A stretch of DNA of 25,253 nucleotides from Erythrobacter donghaensis. GTDB taxonomy: Bacteria > Pseudomonadota > Alphaproteobacteria > Sphingomonadales > Sphingomonadaceae. Below the pieces are notes generated by a model. The model was not told the origin of the DNA and did not search any database. It saw only the letters and a list, made by a program, of their open reading frames with translations. Below are positions 8,947 to 16,820 of the stretch, piece after piece. The first letter of the stretch is position 1. Every line of letters begins with the position of its first letter. Position numbers and translations under genes: made by a program. The stretch is taken from positions 1 through 25,253 of the forward strand of contig NZ_LSJS01000092.1 of the NCBI RefSeq assembly GCF_001557325.1, in the 5' to 3' direction.

Positions 8947-10115
8947 GCGACGAAGCTGCTCCAACGCCAGAAGAGGCGGTCAAGCTGCGCGGAGATCCGC
9001 CGCGCGTCATGCGGCTGTCGCGCAAGGCCATCGGCATCGCGTCGGCTTGCGGCTTTGCCCTTGTCGGCGGTGCGTTGATCTATGCCCTGCAGCCCGCGAG
9101 CCGGGCCGAGCGCGAGGAGCTGCTCAACACCGAAGGCGCGGCGCGGCCCGATGCATTGGCCGATGCCCCTCGCGACTATGGTGATGTCCCCAAGCTGGGC
9201 CCGCCCCTGCCCGGCGATCTCGGCGCGCCGATCCTGGCGGCACAACAGCGCGGCGATGTCGCCGAGCTCCCACCGATCGGCGCTGCGCCGCCCACTGGTC
9301 CTGCGCCAACGCCTGCGCAAACGGCAGCCGAGACCGAACGACAGCGGCTTATGCAGGAACGCAGCGCCGCTCGCGAAAGCCGCCTGTTCTTTGGTGGCGG
9401 TGCGGGGGCAGCTGCTGTCGGTGACGGATCGGAAGTTGCCGATCCCGGCGGTGGGCCGCCGGTGCCGCAACTTGCAGCAGAGGCTCAGCGTCCCGCCTTT
9501 GCCGACCGCCCCGCCGAGCGCCGGACGGTATCAGCGAGTCGGATCGAGCCACCTGCGGGCACCTATGTCTTGCAGGCGGGCAGTATCATTCCTGCTGCCC
9601 TCATCACCGGGATTCGCTCCGATCTTCCAGGTCAGGTCACCGCGCAGGTCACCGAGCCAGTCTATGACAGCGTCACCGGCCGCATCCTGCTCATCCCCCA
9701 GGGATCGCGACTGATCGGCGACTATAATGCCGACGTGTCCTTCGGCCAGCGCCGGGTCCAACTCACATGGAACCGCCTGATCTTGCCCGATGGCCGGTCG
9801 ATTGTGCTGGAACGCCAACCCGGCGGGGACCCATCCGGCTTTGCCGGGCTGCAAGACGGCGTGGACTTCCATTGGGGCGGCGTTCTGCGGGCAGCACTGG
9901 TCTCGACTCTGCTGGGTGTTGGCGGCGAGCTTGGCGCTGGCAATGACGACAATCTCACCCGCGCGCTGCGCCGCGGCTCGCAGGACAGCATCGACCGCGC
10001 GGGCGAACAGGTGGTCAGCCGCGAGCTCGACGTACGGCCGACACTGACGATCCGTCCGGGTTTTCCTGTGCGCGTGCTGGTGACCCGTGACCTCGTACTG
10101 GGAGGCGGATCGTGA
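8943..10115 (+). CDS. trbI: TrbI, VirB10-type core protein
   Basis: TrbI spans the envelope as the VirB10-like core scaffold. The protein is 390 residues, shorter than RP4 TrbI (about 460) but usual for this ICE group. A short cytoplasmic N terminus is followed by one membrane helix at about residues 29-48. A Pro/Ala-rich periplasmic linker reaches to about residue 195. The conserved beta-barrel domain contains LQAGSIIPAALITGIRSDLP and LLIPQGSRLIGDY, followed by a helical segment that may form the outer-membrane antenna. The stop overlaps the next gene (GTGA). Confidence 0.96.
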   Translation: MSDEAAPTPEEAVKLRGDPPRVMRLSRKAIGIASACGFALVGGALIYALQPASRAEREELLNTEGAARPDALADAPRDYGDVPKLGPPLPGDLGAPILAAQQRGDVAELPPIGAAPPTGPAPTPAQTAAETERQRLMQERSAARESRLFFGGGAGAAAVGDGSEVADPGGGPPVPQLAAEAQRPAFADRPAERRTVSASRIEPPAGTYVLQAGSIIPAALITGIRSDLPGQVTAQVTEPVYDSVTGRILLIPQGSRLIGDYNADVSFGQRRVQLTWNRLILPDGRSIVLERQPGGDPSGFAGLQDGVDFHWGGVLRAALVSTLLGVGGELGAGNDDNLTRALRRGSQDSIDRAGEQVVSRELDVRPTLTIRPGFPVRVLVTRDLVLGGGS

Positions 10116-10339
10116 CTCGATTGAAATTGGCCGATCTGGCCGACGAAAAGCCGGTCAAGGTAACCATCGAGCTGTCGTCCCGCCTTCACCGCGAACTGCT
10201 CGCCTATGGCTTGGCGATCAACGGCGGCGATACCAAAGATGCTCCATCACCTGAACGACTGATCCCGCCGATGATCGAGCGTTTCATTGCGACCGACCGG
10301 TCCTTCGCCAAATTGCGGCGCTCGGGTCAGGCCGGGTAG
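10112..10339 (+). CDS. DUF2274 family protein at the end of the trb operon
   Basis: This 75-residue protein belongs to the small DUF2274-type family found as the last gene of trb clusters in proteobacterial ICEs. It starts with GTG overlapping trbI. The segment KPVKVTIELSSRLHRELLAY looks like a ribbon-helix-helix N terminus, so it may bind DNA, but no function is established to my knowledge. Its 3' end overlaps the convergent lysR gene by 13 bases. Confidence 0.85.
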   Translation: MTRLKLADLADEKPVKVTIELSSRLHRELLAYGLAINGGDTKDAPSPERLIPPMIERFIATDRSFAKLRRSGQAG

Positions 10340-11220
10340 CGTTCGCTGATCAAATCGAAGAAACGCTTCAGCGCCGGATTGTCGTTTTCTTCGCGCCAGT
10401 AGAAAGCATAGTCGAGCCGCGCAGGGCCGCCCTGATCCATGATTTCGAGGAACGTTAGTTCCGGCCAATGCACTCCGATCGAGGCTTCGGTGGCCAGCGT
10501 GATGTACCGGCCAAACGGTACCGTGCTCAGAACACTTTCGAGGCTTGTGTCTTGCATGATCAGGTGCGCACGATAGCCCTGATCCGACAATCGGCGCTTC
10601 AACGTGCGCGCCATCGCCGGGCCCACGCCCTGACTGGGCAGCACAAAAACCTGGCGGCGCAAATCGCTCCAGTGAATCCGGTCTGATGTGGCCAGTTGAT
10701 GGTCTTTCGGCAAAGCCACCAGCAAACGCTCCGACCAAGCCGAGCGCCGGAGGATGCCGGCGTCGTGCGCGTCCGACGGCATCAGAGCCACGTCAATAAT
10801 CCGTGCCTTCAGGTCACTGAACATACGCTCGGGATCCGACTCGATCCCGTCAAACTGAATGTCGGGGTGACGCCGCATATATTCGCCAATGGTCGCGCGC
10901 ATGTTGCCGGCCATCAGGGACGCACAAAAGCCGACCGCGATCCTGCCCTCTTCGCCATAGCTGACCGCGCGGGCTGTCGTCTGAAGATTGTCGATATCGG
11001 TGAGAATGCGCCGGGCAACACTCAGAAACGCCTTGCCTTGTTCGGTCGGTATCGCGCCGCGCGTGCTGCGTTCAAAGAGCTTGATCCCGAGACGCGCCTC
11101 CAAGGTGGCTATTCGTCTGCTCAACGTCGACTGCTTGATGCGCATTGCTTCGGCGGCGCGTGAGAAATTCTGGGCATCGGCGGTGGCTACTGCAAATCTG
11201 AGCTGACGCACTTCAATCAT
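10327..11220 (-). CDS. LysR-type transcriptional regulator
   Basis: This 297-residue protein has a standard LysR length and layout. The N-terminal winged helix-turn-helix (residues 1-60) contains FSRAAEAMRIKQSTLSRRIA, and a substrate-binding domain follows from about residue 90. It is convergent with the trb operon, at the place where many ICEs of the Tn4371 type carry a LysR gene. It may control transfer or an unseen target. Its ligand cannot be told from the sequence. A dyad with LysR-box geometry overlaps its own start codon. Confidence 0.93.
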   Translation of the reverse strand: MIEVRQLRFAVATADAQNFSRAAEAMRIKQSTLSRRIATLEARLGIKLFERSTRGAIPTEQGKAFLSVARRILTDIDNLQTTARAVSYGEEGRIAVGFCASLMAGNMRATIGEYMRRHPDIQFDGIESDPERMFSDLKARIIDVALMPSDAHDAGILRRSAWSERLLVALPKDHQLATSDRIHWSDLRRQVFVLPSQGVGPAMARTLKRRLSDQGYRAHLIMQDTSLESVLSTVPFGRYITLATEASIGVHWPELTFLEIMDQGGPARLDYAFYWREENDNPALKRFFDLISERYPA

Positions 11221-11239
11221 AAGGCTTTGCGACCCTTAT
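11219..11239 (-). promoter_or_regulatory. Candidate LysR-type operator at the lysR start
   Basis: ATAAGG (11219-11224) and CCTTAT (11234-11239) are perfect inverted arms separated by 9 bases. The dyad contains two T-N11-A spacings, the usual LysR-box signature. It overlaps the lysR start codon, which fits autorepression. No binding evidence is available. Confidence 0.35.
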
Positions 11240-11552
11240 CTTCGCCTCCGTGCTTCGCGCTATCACCAATAGCCCGAAGCCCTAGCTTCCCAAATCCAGT
11301 CTAAATCCAGCGACAAACAACCGCTGCGCGATGCTAGGCTGCGGACCGATAAAATTACGGGAATATAACGCAACCGCCGATTTTTCATCAGGCCGTTACT
11401 TCACAATTGCCCCCGGATATTCATATAGTGAGGCAAGCGACTAGGCGAACACCTATGCTCGCGTTTCGCTACCATATTTTCAAAATTTATATTATATGCC
11501 TCCGCCAAAATGAATAAAGCAACACCTCAGCCGCAGGAGCCCAATCTATGCG
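11240..11552. other. Gene-free, locally AT-rich junction between transfer block and cargo
   Basis: No gene is visible here. Around 11470-11500 the sequence becomes markedly AT-rich (for example TTTTCAAAATTTATATTATA), unlike the surrounding GC-rich DNA. It separates the trb/lysR backbone from the cargo genes and may mark an old insertion junction. No inverted repeats or transposase remnants were found. Confidence 0.4.
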
Positions 11553-12503
11553 TCAAACGCCTGATTCTTGAGAGCGCGCCTGATATGCAGCCGGGTTAAC
11601 GCCGAACCGCGTGGTAAAGGCACGCGAAAAGCTGCTCAGGCTCGCATAGCCCACGCCGCGCGCGACCTGCTCGACAGATGCGCGGCTATGCAGCAGCCGG
11701 TCTGCCGCAGCGAGCAAGCGCAGTTCGCGCAGCACTGTGGCGGGAGGGTGCCCGAACGACGCCCGGAACCGCTTGATGAAGGCTGACCGACTTAAGCATG
11801 CCAGCTGCGCCAGAGACATCACACTGTGTGCCGCACCGGGCTCATGCACCATGGCGCTAAAGGCGCGCATCACCTGCTCATCGCTAACCAGATCAAGCGA
11901 ACCAAGCCAACTCTGCTGTTCGGCGAGCCCGCGCCGCAACAGTATCACCAAAACCTGGCGCAGCATCGCTGCGGCCATCGTCCGGCCGCCCGTGTTGTTC
12001 CCACTGAGTTCGGTGCGGATCAATGGCATCAGACTGCCGACACTATCTTTGCCGGAATGCTCCACCACCGGTGCATCAAGCGCACCGAATAAGTCGCGAT
12101 CGCCAGCCTGTATTGCACGGAAATGGCCGCAGACGATCTTCAGCGCTGGCTCGTCACTTCCTGCCTGCCAGCGCTTCAGTGTGGGTTGTCCAAGGTCGAT
12201 GGTTACCGCGACCACACCTCCACAACCTGTCCGTGCCTCTGGAGTAGACCGCGCCTGGATGCGGTAAGGGGTGTCCCGCGGGGTAACAAGCAGCGTTTCC
12301 GGGCCGAAGGGAACAGGCGCGCCCGACCCTAACACCAGTTCACCTTCGCCATGCAACACATAGTGAAGACCTGATGCCGGGGTGGCTGAAAAGGCCAACG
12401 CCCAAGCGGGGGCAATGAAGCATTCGGAAAAAGCGATCGGCTCGACACGCAGTTGATCGAACAGCGCATCAAGGTCGATTCGCGACAAGAGACGTTTGGA
12501 CAA
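11553..12503 (-). CDS. AraC-family regulator 1 (cupin-type sensor, RclR-like)
   Basis: This 316-residue protein has an N-terminal cupin-like sensor domain (about residues 20-130) and a C-terminal double helix-turn-helix at about 230-308, including VEQVARGVGYASLSSFSRAF. By eye, its sensor aligns with the hypochlorite sensor RclR. Cys28 and Cys125 and His47 are in matching places, but the residue matching RclR His75 is Tyr80. It is divergent from the cytochrome P460-like gene with about 100 bases between the starts, so it probably controls that gene. The oxidant-sensing role is inferred. Confidence 0.9.
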   Translation of the reverse strand: MSKRLLSRIDLDALFDQLRVEPIAFSECFIAPAWALAFSATPASGLHYVLHGEGELVLGSGAPVPFGPETLLVTPRDTPYRIQARSTPEARTGCGGVVAVTIDLGQPTLKRWQAGSDEPALKIVCGHFRAIQAGDRDLFGALDAPVVEHSGKDSVGSLMPLIRTELSGNNTGGRTMAAAMLRQVLVILLRRGLAEQQSWLGSLDLVSDEQVMRAFSAMVHEPGAAHSVMSLAQLACLSRSAFIKRFRASFGHPPATVLRELRLLAAADRLLHSRASVEQVARGVGYASLSSFSRAFTTRFGVNPAAYQARSQESGV

Positions 12504-12604
12504 GAGAAAGAGCCCTTCTGCACAAATATTTGATCTACATGGCTTTCATCATGAAGAGACAAGCATTGCGTTAGCGAATGCCTACGTCAACAGGGAGATA
12601 TCTC

Positions 12605-13162
12605 ATGCACATTCCGAAGGGTTCGCTGCTGTTTGCAGCCTCGGCGCTTTTGTTGGCCGGGTGTAGCGAGGCGACCGAAACGAGAGCGGAAAATAGCGGC
12701 GCTGACGCCGCAGGCACCTTGCGCGTACCTGCCGATTATCGTGATACCTATCAATATCTCGGCACTTGGGCTGTGGCGGCCGATGGCACACCCGGATCAA
12801 AGGAGATGCATATCGTCTATGCCTCGCCCGGTGCTGCAGCCGGGCATCGCGCTACCGGCACGTTCGCGGACGGCACGACGCTAGTAAAAGAGGTGTTCGA
12901 GGCGACGACGGGACCAATGACAACGGGCACTGTCAGCCATACGAAAGCCTTGAAAGGCTGGTTCGTTATGGTGAAGGACAGCAAGAACAGCCATCCCGAC
13001 AACAAGTTGTGGGGCGACGGCTGGGGCTGGGCATGGTTTGATCAGGGCGCCCCGACCAAGACGAAATCGACCGATTACAAGACCGATTGTCTGACTTGCC
13101 ACTTGCCAGCCAATGCGACTGACTCGATTTATGTCGATGGCTATCCGGTGCTCAAGAAATAA
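12605..13162 (+). CDS. Cytochrome P460-like lipoprotein
   Basis: This 185-residue protein has a lipoprotein signal peptide with lipobox LLAGC, the lipidated cysteine being residue 20. It should be anchored on the periplasmic side of a membrane. A heme-c motif CLTCH is at residues 162-166 near the C terminus, as in P460 cytochromes. The body contains TGTFADGTTLVKEVF and GWGWAWF segments typical of the family. P460 cytochromes oxidise hydroxylamine or detoxify nitrogen oxides, but many relatives have unknown substrates. The ATG at 12605 is preceded by AGGGAG. It is paired divergently with AraC-1. Confidence 0.85.
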   Translation: MHIPKGSLLFAASALLLAGCSEATETRAENSGADAAGTLRVPADYRDTYQYLGTWAVAADGTPGSKEMHIVYASPGAAAGHRATGTFADGTTLVKEVFEATTGPMTTGTVSHTKALKGWFVMVKDSKNSHPDNKLWGDGWGWAWFDQGAPTKTKSTDYKTDCLTCHLPANATDSIYVDGYPVLKK

Positions 13163-13376
13163 GCGGAGCGGTGCCTCTGTTGGGATCCGCACACCGCCTC
13201 GCCTTGCGACAAGCGGGCCCGCTTTCACGGGCTCAACGCTGTTGGCTGATTCTGCAAAGGTCAGAATAGTGAGGAATTGAGTTCCGTACCCGTAATTTTT
13301 CTGCCGACTAAATCATGGCGCTGAGGGCGTTGGGCTATGGCTCAGGTCGTGGAGCGCCAAACTCCAGACGTGGCAA

Positions 13377-13408
13377 ACCCTGCATGCCGTGATCGGGGCA
13401 TGCAGGGT
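13377..13408. promoter_or_regulatory. Perfect 12-bp hairpin between convergent genes
   Basis: ACCCTGCATGCC (13377-13388) and GGCATGCAGGGT (13397-13408) are perfect inverted arms with an 8-base loop. It sits between the P460-like gene (plus, ending 13162) and the membrane-protein gene (minus, ending 13450). No T-tract follows on either strand, so it is not a classic terminator. Another imperfect dyad lies at 13317-13358. It could be a bidirectional terminator, a protein-binding site or part of a structured RNA. Confidence 0.45.
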
Positions 13409-13449
13409 GGCATTGTTGATAACAACTCTTGTGTCCTTGATAGACGTGC

Positions 13450-13821
13450 TCAGGCAGCGGCGTTCTTTCGGCCTGATTGGTTGGCTCGCGAGGTACAGGT
13501 AACCACCGCGATCACGCCAGCTGCCATAACCGGGTAGTAGATCGAAGCCAGAGCGGTGAAGCCAAGCAAGAATGGCGCGGCAATGAAGGCTACTCCTGCG
13601 GCAAGATCGAGCAACAAGTGTGCATCGAACGACACCAGCTTGACCGCACCGAATGCATAGTCAGTGAGCAGGCTGTAGGCAATCAAGCCCGCCCCACCGG
13701 CAACAGAGAGCCAAAGCTCAATACCCTCAAAGCCGAGCAGGAATGGCAGCGCAATAAGGGCGGCAGCGGCGACATAGTCAAGCACGCCATGCAGCGCAGG
13801 GGTAAGGAATTGCAGTTTCAT
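13450..13821 (-). CDS. Small four-helix membrane protein, SPW-repeat-like
   Basis: This 123-residue hydrophobic protein has about four membrane helices. It consists of two similar halves, each with an H-x(3)-LD start and a PFLLGF motif (VLDYVAAAALIALPFLLGF and LLDLAAGVAFIAAPFLLGF). The internal duplication resembles SPW-repeat membrane proteins, though the name-giving motif is not clear. It lies 69 bases downstream of the AhpD-like gene on the same strand, so the two are likely co-transcribed. Function unknown. Confidence 0.8.
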   Translation of the reverse strand: MKLQFLTPALHGVLDYVAAAALIALPFLLGFEGIELWLSVAGGAGLIAYSLLTDYAFGAVKLVSFDAHLLLDLAAGVAFIAAPFLLGFTALASIYYPVMAAGVIAVVTCTSRANQSGRKNAAA

Positions 13822-13852
13822 GGCAAGGGTTCCCTATGGAAGTGGTTGAGGA

Positions 13853-13879
13853 GCGGGCCGATGTCCTGCACCGGCCCGC
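13853..13879 (-). promoter_or_regulatory. GC-rich hairpin between CMD1 and the membrane-protein gene
   Basis: GCGGGCCG (13853-13860) and CGGCCCGC (13872-13879) form an 8-bp stem with an 11-base loop, starting 11 bases past the AhpD-like gene stop. There is no T-tract. It may set different expression levels of the two genes in the operon. A similar hairpin follows the second AhpD-like gene. Confidence 0.45.
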
Positions 13880-13890
13880 ACGCATTATGA

Positions 13891-14436
13891 TCAGGCCGCA
13901 ACCGCCACATCGACGACCGGGAAATCGATCTTGGTCTGGGCGACGTTGTTCATGAAGTTGGTCAGAACATTGTGCGCGACGTTACCGACGATTTCGACGA
14001 TGCGGGCGTCGTCGAGGCCAGCAAGGCGGGCTGCTGACAGATCGCTGTCGGTCACGTGACCGCGTGTTTCAACGATGCGCAAGGCAAGCGTCGCGATCGC
14101 ATCGTCGAGGGGATCTTGACCCTTGCCCAGACGGGCGGCGCGGATAGCCTCTGGTGAAAGGCCGGCACCCTTGCCCATCAGCGTATGCGCTGACAGGCAA
14201 TAGTGGCAGCCGTTGTACTGGGCGACGGCAAGCGCAACGATCGCCCGCTGTGCAGCGGTCAACACACCACTTCCCAGTGAATCTGCGAAGCCGAGGTTGC
14301 CATTCAGCACGGCAGGTGCCTGGGCAAAGGTCGCATAGAGGTTCGGGACCATGCCAATCTTCGCCTTGACAGCGCCGAGGGTGGCCTGGACGCCGGTGTC
14401 GGCAGTGGCGAGTTCTACGGGGTTGATGCGGGGCAT
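13891..14436 (-). CDS. Carboxymuconolactone decarboxylase/AhpD-like protein (CMD1)
   Basis: This 181-residue protein belongs to the AhpD-like branch of the carboxymuconolactone decarboxylase family. The redox motif CHYCLSAH (Cys77, Cys80, His84) matches the catalytic CxxC-x3-H of AhpD-type alkylhydroperoxidases. The C-terminal segment VEIVGNVAHNVLTNFMNNVA is also typical. A thiol-based peroxide or oxidant-defence role is likely, while true decarboxylase activity is not. It is divergent from AraC-2 with 95 bases between the starts. Its leader contains CAACAGAGG, shared with the ferritin-like gene. Confidence 0.92.
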   Translation of the reverse strand: MPRINPVELATADTGVQATLGAVKAKIGMVPNLYATFAQAPAVLNGNLGFADSLGSGVLTAAQRAIVALAVAQYNGCHYCLSAHTLMGKGAGLSPEAIRAARLGKGQDPLDDAIATLALRIVETRGHVTDSDLSAARLAGLDDARIVEIVGNVAHNVLTNFMNNVAQTKIDFPVVDVAVAA

Positions 14437-14531
14437 TTGCGTTTCCTCTGTTGGTCAGTGCGGGCTTGCACAACGCCTCTATCGGCTGTTATCGGTGCAG
14501 ATTGGTGCCAACTTCATTGCAGATCGTTCAC

Positions 14532-15344
14532 ATGGACATCTTTGCCGCTCTCTTTGCCCACACTGCCCCGAGCGCCCGGACATTCTTTACCGGCAACTTG
14601 TGTACGACCGCGCAATTTGCCGATTGCGGCTACCTCCACCTTCTCAAGAGCGGCGCGTTGACGCTGAGCCGATCTGGCGAGGCCGATCTCATTCTGAACG
14701 AACCAACGCTGCTCTTCTTCCCGCGCGGACAGGCGCACCGGTTCACTGGCGCTGCGGAAGGCGGGGCTGATCTGGTCTGCGCGAAGGTCGATCTGGGCGG
14801 CGATAATGGCAACCCGATTGGCGAAGGACTGCCCGACCTTGTCATCCTGCCGCTGGCCGAGAACCCGACGCTGGGGCCCGCCTGCGATCTTCTGCTTGTC
14901 GAAGGATTTGGCGACAATAATGGGCGTCAGGCCGCCATCGACCATTTGTTCGACTATCTCTTGATCCTGGTAGTGCGTCATGTTGTCGCCAGTGGCCTGG
15001 TGAATGATGGTGTGCTGGGCGGCCTTGCCGATCCGCGATTGGCCAAGGCGCTGACGGCGATGCACGAACAGCCAAGGCATTCGTGGACTCTTGATGATCT
15101 GGCAGAGGTGGCCGGCATGTCGCGCACCCGTTTTGCCACGCATTTTCGCGCCTGCGTTGGGCGGACGCCGATCGACTATCTGACCCGGTGGCGAATGACG
15201 ATTGCGCGTGACCTTCTTGCCGCAGGCAAGCCGGTCAAGACCGTGGCCGACAGCGTCGGATATGATAGTGCCGCAGCCTTCTCACGGGTGTTCGCTCGCG
15301 TCACGGGCGAAGCACCGCGCCAAGTGAAGCAGAGATTAAGGTAA
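14532..15344 (+). CDS. AraC-family regulator 2 (RclR-like, Cys/His set kept)
   Basis: This 270-residue regulator has a cupin-type sensor (about residues 15-100) and an AraC DNA-binding domain at about 186-265. Its residues Cys24, His36, His69 and Cys83 line up by eye with Cys21, His42, His75 and Cys89 of the E. coli hypochlorite sensor RclR, recalled from memory. Of the three regulators here it keeps this set most completely. The ATG at 14532 was chosen because the sensor domain begins there. An in-frame start at 14451 would overlap the shared promoter region. It is divergent from CMD1, its probable target. Confidence 0.9.
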   Translation: MDIFAALFAHTAPSARTFFTGNLCTTAQFADCGYLHLLKSGALTLSRSGEADLILNEPTLLFFPRGQAHRFTGAAEGGADLVCAKVDLGGDNGNPIGEGLPDLVILPLAENPTLGPACDLLLVEGFGDNNGRQAAIDHLFDYLLILVVRHVVASGLVNDGVLGGLADPRLAKALTAMHEQPRHSWTLDDLAEVAGMSRTRFATHFRACVGRTPIDYLTRWRMTIARDLLAAGKPVKTVADSVGYDSAAAFSRVFARVTGEAPRQVKQRLR

Positions 15345-15649
15345 CATGATCAGTTGGTAGATATGGATGCGGCAGTGAACGCGAGACCGCCTGGACATGG
15401 ATCGCGCGGCGGCATGGCTGAATGCTGGGCTAGGATGCAAGCTGCGGTACCCAACACCAGCATTGCGCGCGCGTTCGATTGAGCGAGCACCTTCCGCCTT
15501 GGCCGATCAGTATCGCTGATAGGACCGCATGCCGGAAAGACGGATCGAACTAGGACATAAATGGGGATCATTGGATATGGCGCTCAGACGGGACGGAGGC
15601 GCGTTATGACCCCGAATGGTGCATCGCTGGGCTCGAAAACATTGCTGTG

Positions 15650-15744
15650 CGTCCCAATCAGGGCACATTGCACTGTGCGTTGACGCCGTGAACCTAGCCA
15701 ACCGGCTTTGCCAAATCCAACTCAACAGCCGGTACCTGCTCCAT
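15650..15744 (-). pseudogene. Remnant of an IS110/IS1111-type transposase start
   Basis: Reading from ATG at 15744, the minus strand gives MEQVPAVELDLAKPVG, then a stop codon, then VHGVNAQCNVP. This matches the usual N terminus of IS110-family transposases (a GIDLAK-x3-VHGV pattern, where the Asp is the first DEDD residue). Stops and frame changes follow, so it is non-functional. The fragment may extend left to about 15350, but I could not follow it with confidence. The call rests on a short pattern. Confidence 0.4.
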
Positions 15745-15992
15745 CGTCGCCTTCCTGTCTGACTTATTCGCAGAAGATCCCGTAAAGTGGAGACCCCTCC
15801 ACCACATTAAATGGGCCCTTTTCCGACCGCTTGTCACTTGCCCATTGGCGGTCGCCTCACTTTGAAAGCCACGGCAACTATGGACGGTAGACACGACTGC
15901 ATTGGTATGACCTGTTCGATAGCCTCGCGGACGCGGCACCCTGCTGGAAATGAACCCGTCGCCCGACAGCAAACCTGTTTGATCGCCTGCTA

Positions 15993-16110
15993 TCACCGCC
16001 GACACACCGGAATGATGCAGCCGTCTTGGTCAACCCAGCGCCAATAACACCGATCCCAGTCATCGCCACTAATTGGAACGACCCGCCAGCCCAGCCCTTC
16101 CGCATGGGTA
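15993..16110 (-). pseudogene. Truncated copy of the HicA-like gene
   Basis: About 100 bases resemble the intact HicA-like gene at 20774-21007. The minus strand gives GLGWRVVPISGDDWDRCYW, compared with TLGWRVVPISGHAWGRLYC in the intact protein, and then GCIIPV compared with GCMVSV. Similarity stops abruptly, followed by a stop codon at 15993, and no good start is present. The His of the GHAWG motif is replaced. No trace of the partner gene is visible beside it. Confidence 0.65.
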
Positions 16111-16210
16111 GCCCAGCACCGAACCGAGAAGCCCTCGTTCGCCAAATTGCCCCACGAGGGGATCCAAGCGCCTACCAATGGCTTGGCGGTCGCCTAAAAC
16201 ACTGACAAGC

Positions 16211-16807
16211 CTACTCGTGTGGGGCAGTGCCTATTCGCATTCCAATTGCATCGCGCAACATTGGCAGAACATTGTGCTCGAACCATGGGTTGCGTTTCAT
16301 CCAGCCCATACTACGCCAGGATGGATGCGGAAGCGGAAAGTAGTGCGGCAGGTACTCGTGAAATTTACCAACACGTTCAGTCAGCGATTGTTTTTTGTCC
16401 TCGACCAAGTAGCGCTGGTGTGCATAGCTTCCAACGAGCAGCGTCAATCGCGCGGGTGGAAGCACGGCCATGACGCGATCATGCCACATTGGTGCACATT
16501 CGAGGCGCGGCGGCAAATCGCCACTGCTCCCGGTGCCGGGATAGCAAAAGCCCATCGGCACAAGTGCGACCTGCGCCGGATCGTAAAAAATATCGGGCGT
16601 CAGCCCCGTCCACTCGCGCAGCCGCTCGCCGCTTGCGTCATCCCAGGCAGTGCCGCTCTCATGGACCCGCGCGCCGGGCGCCTGACCGATGATGACAATT
16701 GTTGAGGTTGCGCTGAACTGAACGATCGGGCGCGGTCCGGCTGGCAGATGCTCAGCGCACAGTGTGCACGCTCGAATGTCTTCCAGCAAGCAGTCTGACG
16801 ATCTCAT
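16211..16807 (-). CDS. Uracil-DNA-glycosylase-like protein with probable Fe-S cluster
   Basis: This 198-residue protein belongs to the uracil-DNA glycosylase superfamily. The first active-site motif is GQAPG (residues 41-45) and the second is HPS (161-163). Cysteines at 14, 17, 88 and 104 give Cx2C-xn-Cx15C, the pattern that binds a 4Fe-4S cluster in family 4/5 enzymes. It may remove damaged bases, though the first motif differs from the classic GEAPG or GQDPY, so activity on uracil is uncertain. The ATG at 16807 was preferred over one at 16861, which lies inside the cytochrome gene. It is the last gene of the AraC-3-linked operon. Confidence 0.85.
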   Translation of the reverse strand: MRSSDCLLEDIRACTLCAEHLPAGPRPIVQFSATSTIVIIGQAPGARVHESGTAWDDASGERLREWTGLTPDIFYDPAQVALVPMGFCYPGTGSSGDLPPRLECAPMWHDRVMAVLPPARLTLLVGSYAHQRYLVEDKKQSLTERVGKFHEYLPHYFPLPHPSWRSMGWMKRNPWFEHNVLPMLRDAIGMRIGTAPHE

Positions 16808-16820
16808 AACAGGCGTCCCG

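Larger units (their letters stand above)
15345..16210. other. Gene-poor stretch with decayed fragments
   Basis: No intact gene is present in these 866 bases. Two remnants can be recognised on the minus strand: the start of an IS110-type transposase near 15650-15744, and part of a HicA-like gene near 15993-16110. The rest has no recognised similarity. The stretch separates the AraC-2 module from the AraC-3 operon and looks like a graveyard of old insertions. Confidence 0.5.

Noticed and set aside
13211..13224. Perfect 14-bp palindrome AAGCGGGCCCGCTT as a terminator of the P460-like gene
   Set aside because: It has no loop and no T-tract. It may be chance in GC-rich DNA.
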